Assembly: GCF_000204055.1 (NCBI RefSeq)
Contig: NW_006768769.1
Span: forward strand, 2,143,165 to 2,207,164
Source of the DNA: Melampsora larici-populina 98AG31
Taxonomy: Eukaryota; Basidiomycota; Pucciniomycetes; Pucciniales; Melampsoraceae
DNA length: 64,000 nucleotides
Direction of reading: 5' to 3'
Both the position numbers and the translations under genes were made by a program. The notes below the pieces were generated by a model. That model saw nothing but the letters and a program-made list of their open reading frames with translations, was not told where the DNA came from and ran no database searches. Positions 32,442-45,096 of this stretch are shown piece after piece (the stretch's first letter is position 1; each line of letters starts with the position of its first letter).

Positions 32442-34120
32442 TCAGGAGGAAGAAAACACCATGGAGTTGCTTTTCCCAAGCTTTGTCTTCAAAATATCAA
32501 TGGCCGACTTAAGATCAACTGTGGTGTCTGACAACTCCAAACTGTCAATTGTAATCTCATCTATCCCTTCAGTGAGTATTTCTGGCTTGATGAGGCATCT
32601 GGGAAGAGTCTTGGGAGGAAGTTGATCTTCCGGATCAGGAACGTTTGGCGAATATTCTCCTCTGGACTGGAAAAATTCTTTCAGTCGATCCTTTTGTTTT
32701 TTGGTGCTCTCCCTTTTGGGAGCTGCATCATCAGCCAGTTTGATCAATTCATCAAGCTGGGGTGTCCGCCAGTTGAGCTTGACCTTCCAAAACTTCCCAG
32801 GCTTCTCTGGGTCCATTTCGGTCTCAGAATGAACCTCTTGAGAGTTTAGCAGGACTTTGAGTGGACCGGTGAAGTGACGAAAGTAGGGCTCTACTGCTGC
32901 AGCCCGTTTTTCACAGAGCTGCACATGCACATGTCAGTATGGGTGCTTTATGAGAGTGGCAACAGTGAAAGGGGATATAATAGTTACCTTCTTCCTAATG
33001 GCTTTCAAAGCGGTTTTCTCCCTCTCCGTAAGTTTTTGTCGGACAAGCTTGTCACTTCCTCCTTCCGTAGACACCAACTTCCTTTCTTTTGCCTCATCTC
33101 GGAAGACTCTGCGCTTATTCGAGACCCAGCGTGAAAGTATTTCTCTAGTTTTGAGGGGAATATTAAGGCTGCTGTCGATTGGGAATCCGGAAGGTACACC
33201 TCGAGCATTGTAACAATCTAACCAGCTAGTAATTAAGTTGTCTAACATAGCCATGTTCCAAGGAGTTTTAGGAGGACTTGTCCATTGGAAAGTGATGCGA
33301 GAGAAGCCACAGCCAGCAAATTTAGCTTCAGCACATCCTAAGCGAGTGGCATCGTAGGTGGTGATTGAGGCAGTAGCATGGGCTACTCGGGAGATAAATT
33401 TAGGAGGGGGAAAAGCTTGGTTAAACATGAGAACAGCGTCTTTTGACACCATAATCCTCATTTGATGCTTGACAGATTCATTTGCTGAGGGGTTATTTTT
33501 GAAGCGCTCGTCCATCTTTTGTTGAATGTTGACATCTAGATATTTTGTCCTTGTGTCAGAATAGTTGGCCCACTGTTCAACCTCTTCAGGAGTTGGTTCG
33601 TCAGGAAGGTGGCGTGCAAGGAGGACAGCAGCAGAGATGTTGGGAGATGTCCGGGTGCTGGATTGACGAGGAAGACCAAGTAAAGCCCTAGCCCACTCTT
33701 GAACAGCAGAGGTCAGGCCTACAAGCTTGACACTATCTCTGGGCTCTTTTCGGGCACGCATTTCCTCAGCATCAGTTTTGCGCTGTTGTTGTCTACGCTT
33801 GGCTTCCCTCTCCTTGGCAATCTGAACAGCAACAGCTTGCTCAAAATTAAGTCCAGGCTCTTCCTCTGGATGATCTATGAGGGTGGATGTGATTGCAAGA
33901 GATATGTCAGTTTAATCCTCAGTCTTACATGAAATGGAGACTTGTCTGGACTGACTATCAAGTTGATCCATGATAGGATCCCTTTCAGGCACTGCAGGCC
34001 CACTGTTGGTCCCCCCACTCTTGGTACCTGGATCAGCTGGATGACATGGATGGAATTAGTTAATGCACAAGGTTGATATTCTGGGTTATGATGCATGAAG
34101 ATACCTGAGGATCCTTCCAT
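32442..34120 (-). CDS. CACTA cargo gene, unknown function (495 aa)
   Basis: Minus strand: exons 34120-34105, 34036-33929, 33874-32988 and 32918-32442 join in phase (1488 bases with stop), with GT-AG introns of 54-69 bp. The first exon encodes only MEGSS. An acidic, coiled-coil stretch (AKEREAKRRQQQRKTDAEEMRARKE) is followed by a region with WTSPPKTPWNMAMLDNLITSW and a basic segment RKKLCEKRAAAVEP. I know no family for it. Intact splicing and the absence of stops argue that it was under selection until recently. Its neighbour at 30898-32012 is co-oriented, so the two may have been acquired together. Confidence 0.65.
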
Positions 34121-34997
34121 TGCTTTGCGTTTGGGAATTTTGGCAAGATTTCGTGAAAATACGTATTCAAGTTGGATAATCAGACTCAGAAATTGAAATT
34201 GTGAAGATGAGGAGTTATTGATCCAATTTGAGTTGAGAAAGTGAATAGCAGAAATTAAAATTCAGATGGAAAAGTTGAATGTTGATGGTTGGGAGAAGGG
34301 TTGAATTGCAGCAACCATTAACTGGTTTTGTTGAGGGTTGAAATTGATCCCTTTGTCTTGCAAATTGTTTGGGAAAATCCAAGTGGGTCTCATTTGGATT
34401 TGCCCAAATAGCCTAGAGTGGCAAAAAACTGGAGGAGGCCAGTGTGTTGCTCATGGTAGCACTGGCTGCATGTAGGCCTGGTAGGGAAAAATTTCATAGG
34501 CTGGTATTCTTGAATGAAATTCAATAGATTCCACTCAACACCTGAGTATGAAGGAAGTGAAATTGGATCCAGGACAACAAAACAATTGCTACATTCTGAT
34601 CAAGGAAACAAAATTTGAGCTGCTGAATAAAATTGAGAAACAAATCTATTCTTTGATGGGGGATCACCTATCCAATTCTATCCGTGTTGCTCCTAATTTC
34701 ATTCATCTTTGCTAATTTAACGGTTCAGAAAGATTGATGTTGCCAAAAAACACTGCAAATTTGCATATAATGTATATGGGCCTAATTTTTCCCTAGCCCT
34801 GACCATGTTATAAAGAAATGAATTTTGCTCAATTGGCCTCTGTACCAAGTTCCATGTTGCAATTGGAATTGCTTTCAACGCACAGGGGGCATAAAAAATT
34901 GAAGACATTTAGTAATAATTCACCCATAATATTACCAGACAAATGAAGACTTACATTCAAATCCATTGGATGATTTGACTGATGCACCAAAGGAGCA

Positions 34998-35237
34998 TCA
35001 ATAGGTAAAAAGGAATTCTCTAGCTTCCTTTACCACTTCCTTAAAATGTTGGGTCATTTCAATCAACATAAGAATGCTGGTGGGTTCAACTTGGCCTTCA
35101 ACCTCGTCCACAAGCTGGATGAGCTGAATTCTGCGCTCCCACAGATCTTGGGCTAATCGAATTTTTTGTGCATATGCGTAAAGAATAGAGTTCTTTTCAA
35201 TATGTCTTTGAAGTATTTCCGCTTGACTCTTGTTCAT
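34998..35237 (-). CDS. Small helical ORF in CACTA element (79 aa), uncertain
   Basis: The minus-strand ATG at 35237 opens MNKSQAEILQRHIEKN and continues as a charged amphipathic helix to FLFTY. It follows the strand of the two cargo genes. Its length and lack of homology leave it doubtful; it may be a fragment. Confidence 0.3.
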   Translation of the reverse strand: MNKSQAEILQRHIEKNSILYAYAQKIRLAQDLWERRIQLIQLVDEVEGQVEPTSILMLIEMTQHFKEVVKEAREFLFTY

Positions 35238-35837
35238 TGCAACTAGAAAATTGTGATGTGCTGGAGATATTTGAAAGATGAAGAGTTGGTGAATGGGTAA
35301 ATTTGTGTTCAAGATGATTTGATATAACACCAGAGGTGATTGGAGAAGTTTGGATTGGGGGAATTGGAGACTGACTTGAGGTCCATATATATGGGGATAT
35401 ATATACACAATGATGACTTGCTCAGTGGTGATCTCATTTGGCAAGTCATGATGGTATCATGAGTCAAGTCATCCTTTGCTTTTCGGGTTATGGTTTGGGC
35501 AAGCCTGAGGAATTTGGTAGTGATTGATTGGTATGACTCCAAAATCATGGGTGATATGATTCAAGGGCTTTCATTTGGTCCTAAAGTTGCAATACTGGAA
35601 ATAATCACTCCGACAAAATTGAAGAAACAAATGAACAAACTGATTTTTTTCCCGTGAGGTGTGGTAGGCAGTGTTGGAACTCCATATTGTATTTTGTTGG
35701 AAGGTTGGTGGGTTTTGCTAATGTTGTTTCACCCTCAACTCATGGATGCATGGTACGTATGCATGAGATGAACAGAAAAGAAGTGGCACCCCATATTGCC
35801 TACGTTTGGACAACTGGGTCAACAAGTCGTGTCTGGC

Positions 35838-36290
35838 TGGCCCCGTGAGGTGCTCCGGAAGGACTAACCTTGACGGGGTTATTTCACGGGGCCAGCAAGC
35901 CGCGACTTGCTGACCACTGTACTGCACAGGGTGGTCAGCAAGCCGCGGCTTGCTGTCCCCGTCAAATGATCCCTTTGGGTACTGTACCGAGAGGATCCCC
36001 AACGGGCCAACAAGCTGTGACTTGTCGTATGTACTGTTACAGTACAGTGGTCAGCAAGTCACGACCTGCTGACCCGTCCTGTAACAGTACATACGCGCGC
36101 TGCGGCGGTACTCCCAGGCCCGGTGTCCGGGCCGGGGCGAGACCTTACCTCGCTGACACATGTTTCACCCCTTTCTTCCCACAACCTCCTCGTAGTTCAA
36201 TTCCCCCCCCCTTACGTCTCGAATAGTATTGATTCGCAACGAATCAATACTATTCGCGTTCATTCCTTGGATCCTATTCAATAGGATCAT
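35838..36290. repeat. GC-rich palindrome cluster upstream of the proline-rich cargo gene
   Basis: At least four copies of an imperfect palindrome with core CAGCAAGYCGCGRCTTGCTG occur between 35886 and 36075. A 16-bp inverted repeat starting GTATGTACTGTT (36027-36042 with 36079-36094) encloses the last copy. A perfect 17-bp palindrome starting CGAATAGTATTG (36220-36236 with 36240-36256, 3-bp spacer) and a short one, GATCCTATT/AATAGGATC (near 36270), follow. Confidence 0.75.
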
Positions 36291-36445
36291 ACATACCCTT
36301 TGGCGTCCAATCGGTGGCGATCACACATTACGATTCACGATTCATTCCTCGGGCCCCATCCGGATTCCTTCACGTAAGTATCTCTGTATTCATTTCAAAC
36401 TGTTTCAACTACGTCAACTGATTGTATATTTTTGTATATTTAGGA

Positions 36446-39400
36446 ATGCATCCCCATCACGGTGGCAAAAGGATTGGCCCGTTGCAGCCTGGGCCTACCT
36501 GTAGTGCACAGGCTGCCTCCAACGCGGATTCGGCATCATCTAGCAAGTTGAGCTCAGGAGAGGAGGGTGAGCCGGAGGAAGAGGAAGCTGGCACGCAAGA
36601 TGAGCAATCTCACAAAGAGGATAAGAAACGTAAGCACACCAGCACGCCGTTCATTGGCCTCATCGCATGTTTTGCTAACACCGTTGCTTTTTGATAGCAA
36701 TTCTCACCAGCACGCAAGCAACCCTGTTAAACGGAACGACATACCATCTTGACCTCGAATCGTTCGAAAAGACGCTGGTTCACCAACGAGATTGGATTGC
36801 TGCGTCGCTGGAGAAAGAGAAGATGACCAACAACATCTTTGAGTCCCTGAGGGTCACTGGTTATCGCATCGAAGGGGTCCTTGAGAGTAAGTTGGCCCCA
36901 CTTTCTGAATTCCGTGTACATCCATGGAATGGTTGACCACGTTTGGGTCCGCAGGTATTCGGAATGGCACCTATCGCAACCAGAAGAACTCGTTGGTTCA
37001 AGTTCTAGGGATCCCGATGGAAGATGATCCTCCCACAAGTACCCCAGCTCCACCTCTCCCACCACCCGTCTCGCAACCACTCTTCCATCCCGAACCGGAA
37101 GACGAAGACAATGACGAAGAGGAAGACACCACGGCAGAAGCCGACTTCCGTGCCGAGCCTCCTGGAGCGGATGATGATTACGAGCCGCCTCGCAAACAAA
37201 GAGCGTCTCAGCGCCTCGCCACGGTTACCTCGCAAGCTTCTCAGACCCCTATCCCTTCAACCGTGCACACCCGGAGCCCTCAGAAGAAATCGAAGCCTCC
37301 ACCTGCGAAGGGAGGTTCGAGTGTGGGCGGCAAGTTTCCCAAACCGAATCCCGGTGATGGCATGCCATCTCAAACGCCCTCTCAAACCCGAGTCAATCCC
37401 ACACGCATGGCCAAACAGACGTCCAACAACAAGGCCACCACAACCTCTCCCAGTCTTGCAAACGGCCGTTCAAAAAAAAAAAAGGTCACGACCTCCGCCT
37501 TCTAAGCCTAGCCCACCGCCGGCTCGTCTTCCATCACCTCCGCCTCCCCCAGCAAATCCTGAATTGCATCGAGCAGATGCTGGATTTCGGCGAATCAGCA
37601 ATGAAATTCTTGACTATGCGCAGCGAGCGTCCTGGTATCCACCAATGCGCACTAGCCCGTCCGACCCCTTCTACGTATTATTCTCAACGCCTTTCAAAAT
37701 CCCACCTGAACGCAACCCCCACCTTTCTCTCTCTCATTATGTCAAACAACATTGGGACAAGACCCTACATTACACTCAGCTCCTACAGAATTTGCGCAGT
37801 GGTTTTGATGCGTATCACTTGATGTTTTCGTGGCTCCGTGCCGTGAGGAGCCTACCGGGCTGGGCCCCGCTGGATACCCTGGACTTGTACGATAGGTTGA
37901 ACCCCTTGCTGACGGCCTTGAAGAAGGGGGAACGACTTCTTGGCCAGACTAAGCCCCCCTCCGGCATTTCAATTTGCAAAAGCTATACCGGCTCAGCCAT
38001 GCATTCCCCCCAACTCTCACTTGTTTTGCCTTCCGCAACCTCTCACGCTGATGTTTCGGCCGACCCATCACCAGCTGGCCATCACGGTGTCGAACCCTCG
38101 CCGGGGGACCAGCATTTCCAACCACCAGAGAATCCACCAATCGATGGTCCCTCTTTAGATGATGCTCCTACAGACGGTTCTCCCATCAAACTCCCGCTAG
38201 AACTTCCGGATATGATTGACAAGGAAATAACCGCAATCGAGGCCCTGTTACGCCAGCCAACCCACATTCCCGTAGGCATTGCCACGGATGATTTCGCTGT
38301 ATTCTTAGATCACCCGCTTTGGCTTCCAACACCTGATGATGATGAAGAAGATGGAACCTGGGGTCTCTTTGTCAAGACAATGGATCGTCATCTAGGGAAA
38401 GATGTCATCCTGAAAAATTTTCGACGAGGTGCTCATGGCTTTGAAGGGTTGTTCCGGCGATGGGTGACCACCTCCCGAGCGGTCAATCACTGGCCGATTC
38501 CCAGTGGAGACCTTTACCTCCAGTCAAAATTCGACTCAATGACCCACTTCATTGAGTCGCAGCGAATTCTCCCGCCACCACCTGACGCTGCGGACCCCCC
38601 CACCGGCCAACCGATTTCCTTACCATCCCAGCTTCATTCAACTCAAGGGTCCGACGATGTTGGACCCACTCCATCTTCCGCCGTGGTTCCTGGGTCAGGT
38701 CCACCCCCGGAACCAACCTTGACCACAATTGGTCAACCCTGTCAAACGGACCCCACCCCTCCTCCCTCGCCTCGTATCACAAATGGCTCCACGGATGCTG
38801 TCCAAGCCACAGCATCCGCTGCAGCCATTTGTGATACCGGATTGTCACGGAACCCGATTTCAAAGCAGGCTGATCAACCTCCTTCAGCGGACCCCGCGCC
38901 TTCTCTCTCCTCCTCGCGAAGACCTTCTCTTGAACCGATACGCGAACCCGATGCTCATACCATCGCGGGCTCTGCCAACACACCTGGCGAGCCAACCCCC
39001 CCTACGTTGGATGTATTGATCACGGAGAAAACCAAAACACCACCACCTTCCCCTCCCAAAAACCCAGCCCCACTCCCGATCAACCCACCACGCGGCATCC
39101 CTGCCAGGGGTCTTGCTGTTCCTGTCAACGCCGACGTTCGAACCGTGGTGGCCAAGGCCAGCATCTGGGCTGTCAGCGACCCAACAATCTTCGAGGTGAC
39201 AAAGAAGACTGTTAGATCGAAGACAATCAATAAGGTAGACGTGCCCGACATTTATCGCGCGGCCCTCAACCTTCTGTGGTTGAGATCTCAAGGCACCAAT
39301 CCAGCGGTGTTGGATGTTGAGCCCTCACCCCCACCAGCCTTCAAAATCCTTCCCAAAAGTAAACTCCGTGTCCACACGTGGCTGAATAAACCTCCGAGTA

Positions 39401-40437
39401 AGTCTTTGTTGCAATGTTTGTAAGTCACCACAACGCTGACTGGCCCTTCATCACTAGACATGCGCCTGTTCCAATGTGACTCTGAGGCGCCGTGGTATTG
39501 ACCGGATGTGTTCAACCTTCATGATGCTGAGCTTACAAAGAAGCCCTCCCCCAACGAGAAAGCTCACACGCAGTTTGTCCGAGAGATTCTTGCGGTATTC
39601 TCACACAGCTCGACCACCAAGATTGATCAGGGTGTTAAATATGTCTTGGCCGCCGTTGCATACTGCAATATGGAAAATGTCGAAATATCACCTCCCGCAC
39701 CCTCTACTCTCGCTACGTGTGCTAATGTCAAGATAGAGAATGGCCTGAGGGCTGCTCATCACTACCATCAGCTTCAACTTCGCACGAGCAACTCAGTGGT
39801 GCGTGAGTGTGTGATGGCCATATGGGATTTGGTCAATAAGATTTATGGCATGCTAGAGGCTATTGCTACCCTTCGAGCCCTATTCCGCCACACCGAATTC
39901 ATCTTCCAACAACCTGAACAGCAGCATGACAAGCTTGAACAGGATTATGCCAGCCTTGCCAAATCAGTTGGTGTGGGTCAGGTTCCACCGGTACAATTTG
40001 GACTTCTCGTAGCCTTCCTCACATCAGGCGTGAAGGGCCTCTTAATTTTTCCCCGCGACCCTACCAGATTTGGGCTTTGCAAACTTGCCCCCTTCTTAGT
40101 TCTAGTGAGCCAGTTGCAAGCCAAACGACCAATCGAAGAACCATTCTGGAAACACACCCAACATTTTCTGCTCGAGATCATACGTGAGGCCCTTTTTCCA
40201 CTAGGTTTTCGTACTGCAAATGCCACACTGGATGACCCTTCAAGTCAGGACGAATGGCATCCCAAAGAGTGCTCAAAGCTTGACCTTGCTTGTGCTATCC
40301 AAAGAGATTTGGCTGCCTTTTGTGAGTTAAGGCCTCAACTGACGGGGGCTCCCTACCCCGATAACCCCTATGACCTACCATTCCACCCAGTTACCACCCG
40401 GAACCAAACCAGTATTACCCCACAAGGCCTTGAATAG
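36446..40437 (+). pseudogene. Large proline-rich CACTA cargo gene, unknown function (about 1264 codons), frameshifted
   Basis: A 5' UTR intron (about 36372-36443) ends two bases before the ATG at 36446. Coding exons 36446-36629, 36698-36886, 36955-39397 and 39458-40437 splice in phase if one A of a 12-A run (37472-37483) is ignored; the total then divides by three. A TGA at 39499-39501 lies between EAPWY and PDVFNLHDAEL, with open frame on both sides. The protein starts acidic and Ser-rich, then has a Pro/Ser-rich segment with basic SKKKK, a folded-looking part (WYPPMRTSPSDPFYVLF to LRAVRSLPGWAPL), more Pro-rich linker and a helical C-terminus. Base composition is much richer in GC than its neighbours. 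Function unknown. The A-run lesion may be a sequencing error, but the TGA looks real. Confidence 0.6.
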
Positions 40438-40680
40438 TTTCTAAGATTTTTAACTTTTTTTACAATACAAAAGATCTGTAGGTTTGTAAGCTAGAATTTG
40501 TGTTGTCCATACCCAAAAGTGTACCTTGAAAATAGTGTTGCCACCCAAATTAGGCCTTGAATAGTCTTTACAATTTTTTACTTTTTTTTCCTTTTGATAC
40601 CAAAGTCTTGTAACTAGGATTGTAGCTTAGTAAGCGGGAATTCATCCCTCCAATACCTAAAAGTGTTACTGCAAAAATGT
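40424..40680 (+). repeat. Degenerate tandem duplication of gene 3' end
   Basis: GGCCTTGAATAGT...TTTTTAACTTTTTTT at 40424 recurs at 40552 with substitutions, so the last codons and 3' flank of the cargo gene are duplicated over about 128 bp. Confidence 0.5.
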
Positions 40681-41026
40681 CCTGCCAGCAAAGGTGTTAC
40701 CCATTGTATGGAAAATTTCATCTGCCATCTTCACTATGAGAGTGCCTACACAGCAGCATCCTTGATCTGCTAAGAACCAGACTTAGGAGCGTAAAGACAG
40801 GCTTGGGTTATATAGCCTGAACCCTAACTTGGTATCCTAGGGTTGGGAACATAGGGTTGATAATACACAGCCCTAACCCTAACTTCATATACACTTTGAT
40901 GACTTGACAGCTCAAGTCATCAAATACAAATATTCTTTGCCTAACTTGAATCCCACCTCCACCATATCATTTGTGCTACCACCATATCCACACAACCCCC
41001 CCATCCCATCATATAGTTACCACAAT
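40681..41026. other. Promoter region of CACTA transposase
   Basis: Non-coding. Contains a few CCCTAA/TTAGGG-like words near 40820-40890 that are too few to call telomeric. Confidence 0.4.
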
Positions 41027-44000
41027 ATGCCTACACCCCTAGGATCCAATGCTACTGCCCTTGGACCTCAACATATCCTGTGCTCATGTCTGCAGCTGGG
41101 ATGTTCTCAAAAGAGGATTGAGTACATGGGCAAAGTCTATCAAGGCAGATTGTTCAGTCAAACCAGATATCCCAAGCACCTTGCAGAAATCAATAGCTTA
41201 TTGGAATCCACCACACCTCTGCCTGCCAACCGTCCAGCCCCCCAAAGGGAACCACCTGGTTTTGCTCAGTACTCCAATTTTCCAGTATGATCGGCCACTG
41301 ATTCTCCATTTGTAATTTGAATGCTTCTGACATCACCGCTGCCATTTGCAGGGTCCGGCTCCAGTTGTCCAGGTTGCGTCAACCAGTCGTGCAGTATTGC
41401 AGCCTGCGCTTCCACCAATTGGAGCTGCCACACCTATGCGCAGCAACAAACGGGCCAGAGATACTGAAGATGACGAAAGCATGTCAGGCCCTCGCCAGCC
41501 AAAAGCTCCCCGACAAGATCATGGCCACACGCAAATCACAACTTCCACCCCACGTCGATTCTTGCAGGATCCGCTATGCATGCGTGAAATGTTCAAAGTT
41601 GCCAAAGAGCACCTGTTCCATAACGTCGGGGTCAAAGCTTGTAACAAAAGCCTTGCCAAAGCTAGAGAGAGTGTCAAGGAACAAAAGCTCACACAAGATC
41701 CAACAACCAGCAACAAAGTTTGGAAAGAAATTCCTCTAGGCCTTCCAACCCTTCTGAAGACACTCAAACTGGAACCATCTGTACAATCAAAAACATGTTG
41801 CCCATTCTGCTGTGCTTTATCTTCCATTCAAGAACCTTTACCCCTCAATGCATCACCAGTTCCACTCTGTGATGTCCCACGATTTACTACAAAAGCGTCA
41901 ACAACTCTACCCCGCAAACCTTGTCAATCTCCTCTCTACGAGAAACCATCAGGAACTGTTCAGAAACCCATGCGCCTCTTCTTTTATCAGTCGCTACGTT
42001 CTTGGCTTGGAAAGATGCTTCAGTATCACTACTTTGAAGAAGGCATTGATGCACACCTCAATCGTCAGCAACCTGCCAATGATAGAATGGATGATATATG
42101 GGATGGTACATTGTGGAAAACCTTCCAGAAAGACAGGTACATCTTCACATCAAAATCTGGTCACCTTGTATTTGGATTATGGTGTGATTGGTTCAATCCT
42201 GGTGGCAAGAATGCAGCAACGAAGACTTCAGTTGGTGTCATGCTCCTCACATGTTTCAACCTACCTCCAACAATACGATACAAAAAAGAGAACATCTGCA
42301 TTTATGGTATCATGCCAGGTCCATCGGAACCATCACTGTCGGAAATGAATCATTTTCTCAAACCACTAGTCACTGAAATGTCGGATTTCTGGGACAGCAT
42401 CACCTTTACATCAACATCCAAGTATCCCAAAGGACGCATCCTTCGTGCCGCACTATGGCCTATTCACGGGGATGTTCCACCAATGAAGAAGGTCACCGGA
42501 GGAACTTCACACTCGTCAACATGTTTTTGCTCTCTCTGTCTGATCGATTGTAATCTCTATCACTCTCAATCTCCAGCACCAAAGGCTGAGCTCCGAACTT
42601 CTGAGGGTGTCAAGGTGCAAGCCGTGGAATGGGAACAATCTCAAACTGCAAGTGAGCAAGCTAAACTGGCAAAGACCACAGGCGTACGATATAGTATCCT
42701 TCATGAGCTGCCATACTGGCAAGCTGTTGAATTTTTTTCTGTTGACATCATGCACAACATCTTCCTTGGTCTATACAAAGATTTTTCAACCCAATACATC
42801 CAAGTACCAGCAGCTGGCAAGGCTCTTGAAGCTGAACGAGAAAAAATGGAATTCACTAATTGGCAATACAATGTGCAGCTCCCTCGACCGGCATCACCTA
42901 GTCCACCTGGATCTGATGATGCAGCTTCCACAAGCGGTATGCCTCCTCCTCAGCCACCCTCCCGCCATTCTTATGATACTCGATCAGCTATATCCTCTAA
43001 TCTCCATCGGGATATGGCATCTTCAGCTGGATCAGACCATACAATTAGAGGTAAACAGAAGAATCACAATGGATCGGACCACTCTCGATCACCCACACCC
43101 CCACCTCCAGCCATCATTCCCGAGATCACTTCTTATGAACTCGATTTACTTCAACGCTGTATCAAGCATGCCAAAGGCCCTTCGTGGCTCACTCGACCTC
43201 AGAAGAACTTTGGAATGGCTAGTGCAGGCACTCCCAAAGCTGCTGAATGGCATTCATTATACAAAGTCTTTATTGTACTAGCTTGGATACCTCATTTCAA
43301 AGGTGGAGACCCTGCATCAACATCAGCTAAAATCCTAGCTAGCCTCCTTCAGCTTATTCAGATTGGCAACATTTGCACACAGCGGTCCTTTCAGCATGGT
43401 GATGGAGAAATTATTACAACCTTGGTTGAGGAACATCAAGCTACCCTAGGGGATGGATGGCCGCATAAGAAAAAAAAGCCCAACTTACATTTTGCCGAAC
43501 ATATTGGCCAAATCTCCACACTTCTTGGGCCTCCAGCTTACACAGCTAGCTGGTCAGGTGAGCGGATCATTGGAGCCCTTGTGCAGACCTCAAAGAACGG
43601 AAATCAAAGTGTGTTTGTTCCTAATTTGTACAAGTAGGATGCAGCAACTGACCCCAATTGTTTTGAGTAGGAAAAGTGGGTGAGACCCTCCTCAAACAGC
43701 ATTCAATGCGTGGATTCTTTCAAGCAATGATTAACAATAGCCATCCTACCATTGATGCTGACCCTATTATCAAAGAATATCTACAACAAAACCGCCGGAC
43801 CAAGTGGACTGCGAAAAAACTCAGTTCTCAAGCATTTGAAGCACTTCGAAAACTTGGGATCCTTGGCCCAGACAAAACTTCTGCATCCACTTTTGAAGTT
43901 GCTAAAAGTCTTGTCATTTCTAACAAGCCACATAGTACATACAGCAAAAATCCTGGAAACAGCTATATATCATACTCTTTGGATTCATGTAACAGGGTTG

Positions 44001-44400
44001 GTAATATCACAGACATTGTCAAGCTTCCTGATGTCACCCAGCCGGTTCTAGTTGTCAGATCTCTGAAGTTTCTCAATACTGAAGACAAGCACAAGGACCC
44101 CTATGATTCCTTGCCAAGATTGCTTAATGTATCAGTTATATATGATTTGCGTGAGGATTATCATGTTGTTCCATGTCACAAGGTGATTGGCCAGCTTGTT
44201 GTACAACATAACACGGCAGGTACATTCGATATTGCTTGCCCAACACTTTCAATAGTGCAGCTCAACAATCTGGTGAGTTCCTGAGATTATCACTGCGCTC
44301 AATAGAGTCACCATGTAGAAGTCTCCTGATCCATTTTTCAACTTTCCAGGGCTTTGTGCAGGAACTTAATCTGGAAGACAATGCCATGTATATTGAATAA
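41027..44400 (+). CDS. CACTA (tnp2-type) transposase, intact (1055 aa)
   Basis: Exons 41027-41284, 41352-43608, 43671-44272 and 44350-44400 join in phase (3168 bases) with no stop or frameshift. The N-terminus holds a short Cys cluster (CSCLQLGC). The tnp2 core reads HLVFGLWCDWFNPGG (first Asp), NLPPTIRYKKENICIYGIMPGPSEPS, WPIHGDVPPMKKVTGG (Asp), STCFCSLC and then FFSVDIMHNIFLGL (Asp), the usual block order of EnSpm transposases. The C-terminal part has an insertion rich in Ser/Pro and a helical tail. With the perfect TIRs and clean target duplication this suggests an autonomous element. The enzyme would cut at the TIR ends and integrate with 3-bp duplications. Confidence 0.9.
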
Positions 44401-44994
44401 CCATGAGAGCAAGAAGATGTTTTGATGTGGCCTCAATGTAAAAGTTCTCCTTTTCCACTTTTTCTGGGTTCAAAACATTTTCATTCCTTTATTATCTCCA
44501 AAAATTTGTGAATCTCATTCATGAACTGTGTTGGGTTGAATCTGTTCATCAATTTTTGTTTTTGATACCAGGTATGTACACAAAGCATATCAAAAAAATA
44601 ATGTGAAGCTATCAATATTTCACAAAGTAAGAGGAAAGGAAACACTTGTCATTTTTGGTTTTGAGCTTTTGTTTTAACAACTCTGTTCATTAGAATTATT
44701 AAGGATCATGAGCCCTTGATTCCATCAAGCTACCCTGCTATTACAACATGGTTTGTAATTGAGTTGGAAATATGACTCCATTACAAGAGGTGACTGGATA
44801 TTAAGAAAGGATATCTGATGAGTTCAAACTTTGCTGCATAAGAAGTTCTCAGAATGCAATTTACCATCCTGAGCAATTTAAAAGAAGCCGTTGGAAGTTT
44901 TGGAAGATCAATTTACATCTGCAGCTGTACTACTGAACTAGCTGCAGGTGCATCTGCAGCTCATGCATATCCCCCACTCAAACAGAACCTGAGG
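44401..44994. other. CACTA right arm, no gene seen
   Basis: AT-rich non-coding DNA between the transposase and the right subterminal repeats. Confidence 0.5.
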
Positions 44995-45054
44995 TCGATT
45001 TGATATTGAATTGAGATTGAATTGAGATTGTTTTGAGGTTGTTTTGAGGTGAAT
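44995..45054 (+). repeat. CACTA right subterminal repeats
   Basis: GAATTGAGATT and TTTTGAGGTTG units, the inverted relatives of the CTCAAAACAAT array at the left end. Confidence 0.7.
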
Positions 45055-45096
45055 CGTACTCACTGGCCTGCCAGTGAGTAGTAAAATGTCACTGTG
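45055..45096 (+). repeat. CACTA right terminal inverted repeat
   Basis: Perfect 42-bp inverse of 29291-29332, ending ACTGTG and followed by the target duplication GCT (45097-45099). Confidence 0.93.

Larger units (their letters stand above)
29291..45096 (+). mobile_element. CACTA (EnSpm) DNA transposon, 15,806 bp, with cargo genes
   Basis: Perfect 42-bp terminal inverted repeats starting CACAGTGACA (29291-29332 and 45055-45096) are flanked by a 3-bp GCT duplication (29288-29290 and 45097-45099). Both are hallmarks of CACTA elements. It encodes a tnp2-type transposase with no stop and carries several other genes on both strands. Subterminal CAATCTCAAAA-type repeats lie inside each end in mirrored orientation. 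Deleting the element with one GCT restores the Gag frame of the host DIRS element, which fixes the boundaries to the base. A 213-bp gap of Ns lies inside. Confidence 0.93.

Noticed and set aside
40820..40890. CCCTAA / TTAGGG words suggesting interstitial telomere
   Set aside because: Only a few scattered copies, at most two in tandem; too short for a telomere relic.
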